The notes under the pieces are model-generated. The model was given only the letters and a program-made list of their open reading frames with translations, was not told the origin of the DNA and searched no databases. Below, in pieces: positions 32,265-42,958 of a DNA stretch of 64,000 bases (positions within the stretch are counted from its first letter, which is position 1; each line of letters starts with the position of its first letter). Source of the DNA: Micropterix aruncella (Eukaryota > Arthropoda > Insecta > Lepidoptera > Micropterigidae); assembly GCA_944548615.1 (NCBI GenBank), contig OX155957.1, forward strand, positions 24,583,031 to 24,647,030, in the 5' to 3' direction. Made by a program: the position numbers and the translations under genes.

Positions 32265-32850
32265 TATTTTCGTTACGGACAAAAATATTCTTCTTCTACC
32301 GTAGGTTCCTATGCCGCCTTCTAGAGTGCTTTAACTTCGAAGAAGATAAACCAAGTAGGTACTCAGGATGCGTAAAGTTTCAGATTAAAATATTTTTCTT
32401 CTTCCATGGGTTCCTCTTCCACCTTATAGAGTTCTTTAACTGATACTCGAGTATTTTTTATTTTATTTTATTTTATTCCAACAAAAGAGAAGGTAGGTAG
32501 GTAGGTAGAGAAGGAAGTAGGTACTCAAGATGTATAAAGTTTCTGACGAAAATATTTCTGTTCTTCCGACATTCAGATTCTGTCATGGTTTCCAATCCCG
32601 CCTTATCTACAGTGCTTTAACTTCGAAGGAGATAGAATAAGTACTCAGGATGCTAAAGTTTCGAACTGAAATATTCTTCTTTTTTCGATATTTTTTTTCC
32701 ATGGAATCCTATCCCGCCATATCTAGAGTGCTTCAATAGATACCCAAGTAGAATGTATGAAGTTTCGGATGGAAAAACCTTCTTTTTAGATATTTTATTT
32801 CTACCGTGGGTTCTTTTCCCGCTTTATCTAGTTCTTAAATAGTTACTTAA
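32265..32850 (+). repeat. Degenerate ~120-bp tandem array, about five units
   Basis: Each unit repeats, in order, an AAAATATT(C/T)TTCTTC phrase, a CCGTGGGTTCCTATCCCGCC-like phrase, CTAGAGTGCTTTAACTTCG and AAGTAGGTACTCAGGATG-like phrases. The third unit is split by (TTTTA)n and (GTAG)n at about 32458-32512. The reading frame shifts between units, so it is not a protein repeat. Confidence 0.8.
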
Positions 32851-33339
32851 TTAGGGGAGAGTGGGGACCATTATGCACTTTTTCAGAAATCCCTTCAGCA
32901 AATCGTTAATAATGAAAATGACGCCATGTATTATTTTTCAATAGCCTATACATCTGGCTTCTTTTATACATTACCACAATAACGGAAATGTTTTCAGTTT
33001 CAGAGAAAAAATGAAAAAACTAAACCTCGGAAAAAGTGCCCAATCCTCCCAACGTGGGGCACCATTGGGTATACATACATATAGGAAGGATTGGGCATGA
33101 CAAAAATATGTCAGAAAATGTTGCAAATATAAATAAAGAACTCAATAAATTAATATCAAACAATTTTATTATTATATAGAAAACTTTTTATCTACATAGC
33201 CAATCAAAGATTTTCAAATCAATTAAGCCAATAAATACAAAATGATAATTTTACTAATACTTAAGGAAACGACTAAATGTATTTGACAATTAAATTTCAT
33301 ATAGGGAACAAAATTATTCATTTCTTATTTTTAATTAGG

Positions 33340-33655
33340 TAGAATATGTAGGGCTCAAATACTTTTTTTTGACATCCTCTTTTTAAATGTTGCGATAGAG
33401 AATGTGGGGGAATGTCGTTTTAACATTCTATATCGACATATCTGTAATTTCCGGAAAATAAAAAGTATTCTTTATTTTTGTTGGCATCATAAGAATCACC
33501 GTTGCAGTTGTGTTTTGAATTTATTTAACGTGACCGAGATAATGGAATGTGGTGTTTTTGGGAGACCTCAAGATCTTTACCGCATAGTCGCCTTCTTCGA
33601 AACTTTTGTTTATTGTGACGACATAATCTTCGCCCTCAAAGAAGGCATGTAAGCT
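33340..33655 (-). pseudogene. Possible DDE (pogo/CENP-B-like) transposase C-terminus
   Basis: One minus-strand frame from about 33650 reads FFEGEDYVVTINKSFEEGDY, then AVKILRSPKNTTFHYLGHVK, and after a stop NTFYFPEITDMS and VKTTFPH. An order of 'gD.v.v......yvG.V' followed by 'F.FPe..D...v....v...lP' resembles the far C-terminus of pogo/Tigger-type transposases. Three in-frame stops; no catalytic residues in the surviving part. Surrounding 32860-33790 has GTGGGGACCATTATGCAC and GTGCCCAATGCTCAC phrases that may be its decayed ends. Family call is tentative. Confidence 0.4.
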
Positions 33656-34060
33656 TGTATGAAATATGATTTAGGCTCATATGTACGAGTACCTATGTTT
33701 CGTATTATTGGTACATGCATGACAATACTAACTACTTCAAGAGGGCGGCATCCCTACCAATTTAGTGCCCAATGCTCACGGCTCACAGGCAAAAAAAAAC
33801 ATATATTTTTTATGTTAGGATGATGCAATTGAGCTAATATTCAACCCTAAATACATTACTTTCATTTGAATAATACTATTTTTAAAATAGACATATATAT
33901 CTAGTGAAAACAGAAATAAATTTACTCAAAAAATACTTACTTTTGAGGACTAAAATCGTAAATTATTTCCGCAACTTTTACTGACATGTTCATTCAGTTC
34001 CATTTGACGTTTGTCAGTGGTGCCGACATAAGTACAACAAACTATTAAATTTATAGAATT

Positions 34061-34399
34061 TTAAGGGCCTCTCTAGACGATCAAGCAAGCTTGTCAAGCA
34101 TCGCGTCGCGGGCTGGAAAGGATCGTAAACCGCAGGAAATATGCAAATATTTTTTGAAATATATACCAAAAATGCCTTATTTTGTAGTTTACACCAGGGA
34201 GTCACGTTAATTAGACGTAGTTGATTGATGAATGGCGTAACTCCCTGGTATTCTCCCTGGCGTGACTCCCTACAAAATTAGGCACTTTTGGTAAATATTT
34301 ATAAAAATATTTGCATATCTCCTGCGGTTTACGATCCCCTCCCAGCCCGCGACGCGATGCTTGACAAGCATACCTGATCGTCTAGAGAGCCCCTAAAAC
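34061..34399. mobile_element. Palindromic element with ~140-bp arms
   Basis: Left arm 34061-34206 and right arm 34261-34399 are inverse copies: GGGCCTCTCTAGACGATC at the outside, CGCGTCGCGGGCTGG and CGTAAACCGCAGG inside. The spacer holds CACGTTAATTAGACGTAG and a short TGAT repeat, then a second ACTCCCTGG phrase. Noncoding; probably a MITE or foldback element. Confidence 0.8.
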
Positions 34400-34977
34400 T
34401 TGCGTGGCAATATTTAAGGGGGGATGGCCAAGCCTTCCAACTGCCCAATAGTTTCAGACGAAAACACATTCGCTATCGGGGAGGGTGTGGGAATATTCAG
34501 ATGAAACAGTCCTTGCCTACTTGCAGGGAAAGCCTTGAAGTTACACAACCGATTTTTTTGACGCGTGCACAAAAGTTTCCCTTAGGCCGGGAAAGTAAAC
34601 ACCCAATTCTATTATGAAATCGGCATTGAAATTGAATATAAAATTCCGTTAAATAGAATAGACTTCAAACTAAAAGAAATATATAAAGACAGTTATAAGA
34701 AAGAAAACAAAAGAGAAGAAGAAATAAAACGTCATGAGAAAATATAAAAAAGTTATTAATGTGAAATATATGGTAAGTAATGTAAAATTTAACATAATAA
34801 CAATAATATCATGGATTTTATCTTGCTTTTGGTATTCGATCGATTCGAAACTTGCCCATTTGTACATTTTAAACACGTTAACGTTTCACAATCACAATGT
34901 GATATGTACAATACATGTTTTTAAATATATCTAGTCTAAAAACAGTCATCAACTTTCGTTACCTATTATGACATTAA
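34400..34977. other. Mostly unassigned; Z-family end at 34540-34605
   Basis: A CTTAGGCCGGGAAAGTAAAC phrase resembles the end of Z repeats. Two overlapping opposite-strand frames at 34670-34934 are AT-rich shadows. TTAA at 34974-34977 borders the next element. Confidence 0.4.
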
Positions 34978-35189
34978 GGGGGCAGCCTGGTTTAGACGGC
35001 CATAAAACAATGTTTTTACGTTTTTTCTTAACTTAAATCTGAAATCTGTCCATCAATCTTTCACCTTTAGAATAGCTGATAGTCTCTGATTGCTGTAAAT
35101 CAAAAAAATAACCACTTTTCTTTAAAGAAAATTTTTAAAGGCGTTTTTCTCAAAACCGAATTTTTCGGTTTTGCGCCGGTTATAAAACT

Positions 35190-35887
35190 CCCACTTCGTT
35201 CATTTACAGAGTCAGAATAATATCCTACGTATCCCAAAACACAATACCACTTTTTTCCTACTCCTTCTCCGTACATGCAGCTCGACTGTGGAATCAGCTT
35301 CCTTAAAAAATTACAAGCGCTAGCTCGCTGTTCACCTTAAAGCAATCATTGAAAAAGCACTTCCTTTCACAATAAATATGAACCATAAATTCCAACCTTT
35401 CCGTTATCCCCTCCCTCTCCTTACCTTATTATGCCGTTTATTTATTTACTTATTTATTTATTTATCCTACTAGTATTAAAAACGCGAAAGTTTGTAAGAA
35501 TGTATGTATGGATGTTTGTTACTCTTTCACGCAAAAACTACTAAATGGATTTTGATGAAACTTTACAATAATATAGCTTACACATCAGAATAACACATTG
35601 GCTATAATTTATAAAGATATATAGTTTTCTATCATCATTATTCCATCACCACGCGGGTGAAACCGCGGGGCGCAGCTAGTTTGTTAATATATTAAAATAT
35701 GTATGTATATATCCAACTCAAAAATTTATTTCTTTATTCACTTTTTACTTTAGATACACACACAATGTATATTATATGCTCTTCTTTTCATACCAGCATG
35801 TTGGTTGACTGGAAGATATTGTAATGTAACAATAAGTCCGCCATTGTACCTTATTTTTATTGTACAATAAAGAGATTTTCATGCAAT
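35190..35887 (+). pseudogene. LINE 3' fragment split by a Helitron
   Basis: The plus strand at about 35250-35375 reads SVHAARLWNQLP, a stop, then SSLFTLKQSLKKHFL, the standard C-terminal end of Jockey/CR1-like LINE polymerases (RLWNsLP...FK..LKkHLL). The 3' UTR follows to 35464, is interrupted by a Helitron (35465-35679) and resumes to a GTACAATAAAGAG end near 35880. The catalytic domain is absent. Nested inside a TTAA-flanked element. Confidence 0.7.
35465..35679 (+). mobile_element. Short non-autonomous Helitron in a LINE 3' UTR
   Basis: Starts TCCTACTAGTATTAAAAACG after a host A, contains ACTCTTTCACGCAAAAACTA and TTTTGATGAAACTTTACA, and ends with an ACGCGGGTGAAACCGCGG stem-loop followed by CTAG and a host T. 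215 bp; a textbook lepidopteran non-autonomous Helitron. Confidence 0.9.
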
Positions 35888-36394
35888 CATTCATATAAAA
35901 GCTACTTGACGGATCGTGCTATTCCAAAAAAAAAGCTTATTAAATTCTCTTCTACATGAACTAAAGAAAATCAGAGAAAAATGCTGTTATATATTTTTTT
36001 ACTAGTTTACTACACAATTTTGAGACGAAAATAGATTTAATTTCTTTAAATCCTTGAAAAGTTATAAAAAATTTACTTTTGTTTTTTTTTTGTTCATCTA
36101 CAAAATACATATGTAAAAATTATTATCTTCGATTATTTTGTTTGTTTAAAGCAAAATTACGCTAGCTATTACTGGCGCGAGCAGATGCCCTTATTTTAGC
36201 AGCGGTAGAAACATTTGCAATTCAATATCTCAAATATAGTTTTTTTTTCAATTACTAAAAATATTTTTATTTTTCAAATATCAGATACCAATCAAACTGA
36301 TATTAAAAAATCAAAGTCAGATTTCAACTTTAAGTTATAAAAAATGTATGATGAAAAACATTATTTTCTAGCTTTCTAAACCAGGCTCATCCTT

Positions 36395-37030
36395 TTAACC
36401 TAATTTTGGTCTGCGGTGCTTTCTATTTTGCTACTATTTACATTTAAGCCTTTAATGTTAAACTTACAATGTACTGCCATAAAAATGTGCTTTTCGTTAA
36501 TAAATAAATAAAATTAACTAATATTTTACATTGTTTAATTTTTCAGAATTCTGAAGCTAATCTTTTCTGTATAGATTTCTCTCTTTTCTATTCTATATTG
36601 TATCCACTTCCAATATGGTGGTACGCAGCGTCCCGCGATGTCATCTCAGTAAAAGTCTTGTTTTGTCTTTGTTGCTAAGTAAATGGAAAAACTTCCAGCC
36701 TTTGTTACACAAATATATCCCCGGCCGACAATCCGCTGTCCCATTAAATGTCTCTTCGATTCCGTAGTTCCCAGGCGAGGCGAGTATTCATTGAAGGTGT
36801 GCGCGTACTGAGAACTTCCTAATGAGAAAACTTCGCATCGTCAAGATGCAAAACCGTGTGGGACTTTCATTTCACATTCAATCGTCACGGATGCATAATA
36901 GCTTACCTTGCACATGAAGCAGCATTACTTATTTAGAGCATTATAGCATATAAATTATTGTATAACGTGGAATAGTGCTGGAATATTATTATTCCTATTA
37001 GAAAATAGTAAAACTAGCAGAAGTTAATCT
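36395..37030. other. Unassigned; GC-richer unique patch 36600-36900
   Basis: 36600-36900 has higher GC (GTACGCAGCGTCCCGCGATG and similar) and no similarity to any other part of the window. No frame of length. It could be unique host sequence, but nothing identifies it. Confidence 0.35.
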
Positions 37031-37432
37031 GTGGCAATTAGGCAAAACTACATAAGTCAGAAATACCATTTTCTCAGGGAAGCATTTTGAAATTTATGAC
37101 TAAAATTGGCACATGGAATAAATGATGTGTGCTCTGTTAAACTATATGTGTAATTTTAAAATAATATGTATCAATAAAAAGATAATTATTTTATGCTACT
37201 ATGACCACCTATCAGTAGTTAAGAAAAAGTACGTAGGTTACACATATTATGTAGTTTTGCTCATCTGAACAATATATAACTAGTGAGAAAGTAGGTGCTA
37301 TAACTTCTTTTATATTGTGCTTCGAGTTATGTAGTTTTTCCCAATGAAAGAGTAAAAAAAACGCTGTTAAATGGTCATTATAACTCATTTTGGTCAAAAA
37401 ACGACTTGTGTAGTTTTGCCTATTTGCCACAG
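37031..37432. mobile_element. 402-bp MITE with 30-bp TIRs
   Basis: CTGTGGCAATTAGGCAAAAC at the left is the inverse of GTTTTGCCTATTTGCCACAG at the right, with the match continuing to TACATAAGTC / GACTTGTGTA. The interior repeats a TATGTAGTTTT phrase twice more. No clear TSD. Noncoding; superfamily unknown. Confidence 0.85.
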
Positions 37433-37440
37433 GTTTCTCC

Positions 37441-37696
37441 ACTGTTGTTTACTTTCCCGGCCCACCAACTATCGAGGAGGGGAGTGTTGTGAACGCACAA
37501 TTTTTTTTTCGAGATGAAGACGGAATATATATATTTTGAGATGAGATCCCACCCTTAGATGATTAAGACCATTTCAAGATGGAAGTCTGTCTGTGTGCCT
37601 GTCTGTGTGTCTGTGTGTATTCCTCCACAATAGAACTCAAAACGGTTAATCCGAATGATATGAAATTCGGCATGCAGGCATCATGTGGTCATGGCA
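37441..37696 (-). repeat. Z-family repeat, copy 5
   Basis: On the minus strand it ends with the family's GGGCCGGGAAAGTAAAC and contains GCCTGCATGCCGAATTTC and a (CACAGACAGA)n-type run. Confidence 0.65.
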
Positions 37697-37850
37697 GCTT
37701 TTCTGGGGGTAAGCGGTGAACTGCGGACTAACGACCGGCTTAAATAGGTTTAAGACACCTGTCTCGCCACATAAGAGCGTCCACCTTACCACCTATTTAT
37801 TCCCCCGTTCGAAGCCAAAAAATTTGAGATGCGGAAATTGCAATTTTAAT
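37697..37850 (+). repeat. Q segment, copy A (inverse of 58135-58345)
   Basis: CTTTTCTGGGGGTAAGCGGTG, GCGTCCACCTTACCACC and CCCCCGTTCGAAGCCAAA all appear inverted at 58170-58345. In the other copy Q is directly joined to segment R; here R is 1.4 kb away. Confidence 0.7.
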
Positions 37851-37860
37851 TACTTATTAC

Positions 37861-38220
37861 ACTACTGCCCAACAAAAAAGAGTGTAGTCTGTTCAGGGTT
37901 CATCTATGTATGTTTTCTGTTTCTTTATTCTACCATAACATCTAAATGCTTCAACTGATTTAGAAGTATGTAATATTGTTGGAATTGCTAGGTCATCTCA
38001 AATATCATAGGGTACCTTAAATATCCAAATATCAAGTAAGTATTTGTCTAAATGTTGAAATGTCAATAAATTAACATAAATATATCATGTTTATTGTCAA
38101 ACGAAAGGTCTGATTGAGTACATTCTGGAAAAATACATGTACATATATGGATATATACATAAACCACAACTATTTCATTAAAAAACCGTAAAAAAATAAA
38201 TATATATAAATACAACATTT
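37861..38220 (+). repeat. P-family repeat, copy 2
   Basis: Starts ACTGCCCAACAAAAAAGAG and runs through GTTCAGGGTTCATCTATGTA to the AT-rich middle; the 3' end is replaced by the S remnant. Confidence 0.7.
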
Positions 38221-38472
38221 ATAGCGACTTTTCCATTTTCATTTTTTATAGTACGTTGCATACTAAAATTATCATATTTTGGAAAAAGTTGTAACTTTCC
38301 ATCTTTATGGACCACAGGGATACCTATGTTCTATCAATTAATACAAAATCTATAGAACCAATTTTCACAAAACTTGACATATATGCTATTTAAATCGCCC
38401 TTTAACAGTTTTATGTATCGAAAATTACCATACTCTCCCTCCAGCAAACATAGGTCCTCAAAGGGGTAATGT
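38221..38472 (+). repeat. Remnant related to the TTAA MITE at 45710-46144
   Basis: Inverse match to about 45715-45950: AAGTTGTAACTTTCCATC, ATGGACCACAGGGATA and ACCAATTTTCACAAAACTTG. Only one end is visible. Confidence 0.6.
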
Positions 38473-38700
38473 CTACTACCTAAACTAATCGAATCGAGAA
38501 TATCGACTTATTCAACTTGAATGAGACTAAATTTAAAGAGAATAATTATAGATATATAAGATTGGATATTTATATTTTAGAGGACTATTTGTTTTATTTT
38601 TAAAATGTTAATTTCATTGATAATTTATTAATTAATTTTGTTTCATGATTTAGCAATCGTGATTTCATTGTCTTTTGTGTTCTACATATTTTCCTTTATA

Positions 38701-39118
38701 CACGACTGTCCCACAAAAAAGAAGTGTAATGTGTTCAGGGTTCATCTACGTATGTTTTCTGTTTTTTATTCGACCATAACTTCTAAACACTTGAAGCGAT
38801 TTAGAAGTATGTGGTATTGTAAGAATCAATATGTCATCCCGAGTGTCATAGAAAGCAAAAACTCTTTAAATATCAAAAATTCAAAAATACCATAACTGCC
38901 CAAATATCAAATAAGTAGTTGTCTAAATGTCCAAATGCACAAATGCACAAATGTTAATAAATTAACATAATTATATCGTGCCAAATGTAAGGTCTGATCG
39001 AGTACATTCTGGAAACATACATGTAGCTATATGAATAAAGACATAAATCACAAATATTAAAAAACCTAAATAAATATAATTATAAATACAATCATTCACT
39101 TTCTGTAATTGCATCTTG
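38701..39118 (+). repeat. P-family repeat, copy 3
   Basis: Starts CACGACTGTCCCACAAAAAA and ends near CACTTTCTGTAATTGCATC. Most of the family is retained. Frames within are chance. Confidence 0.7.
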
Positions 39119-39235
39119 TTTTTTGTTTTTTTTAACATAACTACTTGTTATGTATTGTTTTATATTTTGCTTATGCTTTGTACCTACTACACATATATTA
39201 ACACCATTCCTTCATTTTCCGTTTCCCATCTCCTA

Positions 39236-39425
39236 CTGTTCAGTATTCAGTATTCAATTTATTCATTCAGAATATACAATAAAAGCATGAATTATGAATT
39301 AAAGCTAATTATCGCTTATTAGAATTCGTCAGTTTAAATGTAGATATAAAACGATTAAAGCATAAATATTAATTCGACAATAGTGTTGACTAAAGTCGGC
39401 TTTACACGGCAGACAAATAGAATTT
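39236..39425 (+). repeat. R segment, copy A (inverse of 57915-58122)
   Basis: GTATTCAATTTATTCATTCA, ATACAATAAAAGCATGAATT and CTAAAGTCGGCTTTACACGG are all present, inverted, at 57915-58122. Confidence 0.75.
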
Positions 39426-39694
39426 TTAAAAAAATAGAGCTGAATCCATGTACATGAGTATACATATACATACAATAGATAATTATTATAAGAATATTAA
39501 TAGTCATCAAGCACTTTATACAAAAAATAATCACACAATAGGAAGTATCAAAACAAAATTGGAAAAAACAATGTATGTATATGATCAGGTATGTTACATT
39601 ACACATTGTAATCTACATATTAAATATTAAATTCATAATATTATTATTAAACAATAAGAACTAAAATGAGGTACCTGAAAGTTTCATATGTTAT
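39426..39694. other. Unassigned AT-rich stretch
   Basis: Overlapping opposite-strand frames of 60-83 codons reflect low-complexity sequence. Nothing else recognised. Confidence 0.35.
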
Positions 39695-40060
39695 TCCCAT
39701 TTGAAAGAATTGGCATGTTCAAAAAAATCACCCAGCTTATAGAAAGCATGTGTGGATTGAAGCTTTTGTTTAATAAATCTTTTAAACGCCTTTGTTTCCA
39801 TCTTTCTTGTGGAGAGTGGTAGCTGGTTAAAGAGCTTATAGCTCAAATATCCAAAGGACTTTTATGTCTGCGTAAGGCGTACTTTAGGCAGGATAGTTAC
39901 TGTTAGTACTGTATTGTGAGTATTGGAGATAATTCATTGAAACTATTGTTGGAAACATGTCATAGGCCGAAATATTGTATTTAATGTAATTATATATTTT
40001 TTTAGTAGTGCTGTAGGTGTTCCTTAAATCCTAAGCGGCCATGCACGCCGATCGGAGTTT
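39695..40060 (-). pseudogene. LINE reverse-transcriptase C-terminus
   Basis: The minus-strand frame from about 39865 reads SFGYLSYKLFNQLPLSTRKM, then KAFKRFIKQKLQSTHAFYKL, the 'kLFN.LP...FKr.lk..L' end of LINE polymerases. Upstream, about 60 residues in the same and adjacent frames are interrupted by stops. The core domain is missing; no TSD seen. Confidence 0.65.
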
Positions 40061-40466
40061 TTTGTATTATCCGTATTATATGCGTATTTACTTAATTGTC
40101 GGCCCTATTTCTCCCTTCACTGCAGTGAAAGCCTATCATTGAAGGCTGTCATTGTATAAGCCACCGTTATATATTAGTATGCTTGCATACACCTACTACA
40201 AACAAATTTTCAAGAGCTTCGAAAATTTTGCATTGAATGACTGGCTTCCGAAAGGTTAATATGTAAATATAAAAATAAATGAAATTGAACGACCACTTGA
40301 AAGATGATACAGACGAAAAGCAAAACGGCTGAGCTGAAACAATGACATCGACCGCTAGATCAACATAATAGACATTTCAGCAATTTCGAAAACATGGCCT
40401 TTTGACTTGGAGAAAAAACGTGTGTTTAGCAAACGAATTGCAGGTTTTTGGTCCTTTAAGCGATTC
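40061..40466. other. Unassigned stretch
   Basis: No gene seen. A ~45-bp phrase just before the X cluster (40415-40460, GCAAACGAATTGCAGGTTTT) recurs with changes at 42460-42505 on the far side of the X3-X4 pair. Confidence 0.4.
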
Positions 40467-41105
40467 GGTAGCGAACGGTTTCGTACAGCTTGTGCCATAA
40501 GAACCGTTGTGGTTTCAGGTCAGTCTAATTCACGATTCAGATTCTATTTAGCAGCCTCCTCGTGTGGAGGACTACCCCAGGTAGAATTCTCGCGTGGCAG
40601 GCCTCGCGGCTGATAGATCGGTCTCCCTTGGAGGAACGAAAGCCTCTTGGCGCTACTGGACAGTTGACGCACCGTACGACGTCAGCCAATCATTGTAAAC
40701 TGAGACTAATAACAGAAGGAGTGTGGAGACTATGGTAATATAATGTCTCCTTAGCAGCGGGGGTGGATGTTGAACTGTCGTCAACCACTCTTGAAATGAT
40801 CAATTGGCTACCTGATTCTGAATTCAGACCAGGGCAAAATATGCTATTGATCCGCGATAGATTCAAACTGAATCACCGCTGAATATACGAACCCGGAAGC
40901 GACTTCGGACCTGTAACCAGGCGGAAGGTTGGAGGCATCCTGAAGGTTAATTCCAGACGAAAACAACCTTCCAAAACTGATACTCAGGGGGGGAGCCCCG
41001 CTGGATAGCTGGAAGCCCCCCTTTCCCGGTGCCTCGCCGTAAGGCATTGGCCTCTGTTGGGCATGTTGGCTTAGCTAGAGGGTAGATTTGTATTGTCTCT
41101 AAGTC
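40467..41105 (+). mobile_element. X-family retroposon, copy 3, 3'-truncated
   Basis: Starts GGTAGCGAACGGTTTCG and follows the family to TTGTCTCTAAGTCATCT, where it stops about 110 bp short of the family end and is immediately followed by copy 4. Confidence 0.8.
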
Positions 41106-41109
41106 ATCT

Positions 41110-42240
41110 GGTAGCGAATAGTTTCGCGCAGCTGGGCCATAAGATCCACGGTGTTCTCGGATCGGTTCAACTCACGATTCAGCTCCTATTAAGAAGCCTC
41201 CTCGTTCGGAAGGCAACCCCGGATAACACTCCCGCATCTCAGGCTTTGAAGCTGGTGGACCGGTTTCTCCTAGGGGGGTTGCATCCAGGCGCTACTGGAT
41301 GGTGTGCGCACCGTTTGGCGACGTCAATTGGTTGTGCATTCTGAATAATTGCTGAAGGAGTCTAGAGACTATGGAAATATACTGTCTCCTAAGCAGCGGG
41401 GGTGGAGGTTGACCTGTGGTCATGCCACTCTTGAAAGCGTGGCGTCATTACCCAAACTGTACATCATGTAAATTCATTTTCTATAGTGTACAGTGTACGT
41501 ACACCTTTATATCACTGCGACTCAACAGACGTCTATGCGGATTGTATGTACTTACACTAGTCATAACCAGAAAGCGGAACAATAAACGACTCTCAAGCAC
41601 ATTCATCGTATTTCAATACTCCGCTCAAGCGCTGGCCGATTCGCGATACCCGAAATTAATTATTAGTTAGAACCCCGGAAAAAGCAGTAGAGGACTATCT
41701 ACGCCTATCCAGGAAGCTCTACATTTGGCGACCCTGACACTCCAGTGCTGGCCGATTCGCGATACCCGAAATTAATTATTAGTTAGAACTCCGGAAAAAG
41801 CAGTTAAGGACCGTCTACGCCTATCCAGGAAACTCTACAAAATGACCATGGGCCACTCGATCCCGTGTGGCACTGCGGGCAAAGAACGCCCAGGTCCGCG
41901 TTTTATTAAATTAAAATTGAATTACCGCTGTAATACAACAGCTAGAGGCCGCTTAAGCGACTTCAAACCCGTAACCAGTCGGGAGGTTGGCGGTATCCTG
42001 ATGGTTAATTCCAGACGGTTATCCTTCCAAAACTGGTAGACAGGGGGGCAAGGCTGCCCGCTGGGTATCTTTCCCGGTGCCTCGCCATAAGACGTCGACC
42101 TCTGTCGGGCATTTTGGCTTAGCTAGACGGTAGATTTGTATTGTCTCTAAGTCATCTACGCTCACCTCACGGGAGATAGAACGATCACTATCGGTAAACT
42201 TCCTGAGGTAATGGGTTTGCCCTTTGTAGTTGACAATTCT
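41110..42240 (+). mobile_element. X-family retroposon, copy 4, with LTR insertion
   Basis: Full-length X from GTAGCGAATAGTTTCG to TTTGTAGTTGACAATTCT. A 403-bp foreign segment (41437-41839) splits CTTGAAA from AAATGACC, a point that is continuous in the other copies. Confidence 0.8.
41437..41839 (+). mobile_element. LTR-retrotransposon relic: LTR 3' end, PBS-like site, LTR 3' end
   Basis: Two ~93-bp direct repeats (41631-41723 and 41747-41839) both end in CTCTACA. The first is followed by TTTGGCGACCCTGACA, the kind of primer-binding site found just inside the 5' LTR of many Gypsy/Bel-type elements. The rest of the element, including gag-pol, is absent. This looks like an internal deletion that kept the 5' LTR, the PBS and the end of a second LTR. 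The 5' LTR start is uncertain; short A-rich sequence on both sides could be the TSD. Confidence 0.65.
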
Positions 42241-42958
42241 TGTTCTTTATGTTTCTAATTCTATGAATGACCTTAATAACAATAAATTTATTGATTGAGG
42301 TAATATTCAAAATAATAAATCATTTATTCGAGAAAAAGCTAATAAGGAAACCGTCAGATAATATGAGGAGACCCTAATATTAAGGAAACCTAATTTTCCA
42401 AATCTACCAATTAAAATAGGTATTACTATTAAAACAAATAAAATGCTGGTCTATCCATCGGTGAAAAGTCGTGTTTTGCAAACGACTTGCAGGTTTCGGC
42501 CCCTAGAGCACATTTAATAAATCTATTGTTTCGCCTCTTTGTGCAACAGAGAAGCTATAGCGTACATCACAGCAATAAAACAAAGTGGTGGCCATTTTTT
42601 GAGTCGTTTTCATGAGTGGCACGGAGGTGGCAAGTGGCCAGCCGTGTAATTCAACGGCATTGTCGGCCGCCCGCCGAGAACAAAAGGCGCCAGTGGCTGA
42701 GGAGTAGCGTCGGGCGTCGGGTTGGGGAAATGCATTTACACTCCCGCATTGTTTCGCCGGCCGCGCCTCCGAATGTAACAAACAGATTAGTTTGCAGAGC
42801 GTTTCAGCTTCAAGTCTTTAAAGGAGAAGAGCCTCGCCCCTCCTCAAGTGGCTAGGTAAACAAACGCCTGCCGTGTAAAGAGATGAAACGCAACCACATC
42901 GCAAAGTGGTTATATCAATAAATTAATAGTTTAAAAAAAACACTAAAAACACGTTTTT
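42241..42958. other. Unassigned; GC-rich block 42480-42880
   Basis: GC content rises sharply (GCCGCCCGCCGAGAACAAAA and similar) with no match elsewhere in the window. Frames on both strands (79 and 92 codons) overlap and lack domains. Possibly unique host sequence such as a regulatory island or exon flank; not supported further. Confidence 0.35.

Larger units (their letters stand above)
34978..36394. mobile_element. TTAA-flanked element with ~210-bp TIRs, disrupted
   Basis: TTAA at 34974-34977 and 36395-36398 flank inverted ends GGGGGCAGCCTGGTTTAGA and TCTAAACCAGGCTCATCC. Similarity between the inverted ends extends about 200 bp inwards (CTTAAATCTGAAATCTG and its partner near 36325-36345). 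TTAA targets and such ends suggest a piggyBac-superfamily non-autonomous element. Its interior is occupied by a LINE fragment (35190-35887), which itself contains a Helitron. Confidence 0.65.

Noticed and set aside
40415..42505. Approximate 45-bp repeats flanking the X3-X4 pair as a TSD
   Set aside because: They differ at many positions and are too long for a TSD; more likely an older duplication.
42616..42855. 79-codon plus-strand frame in the GC-rich island
   Set aside because: Competing 92-codon frame on the other strand; no recognisable domain.
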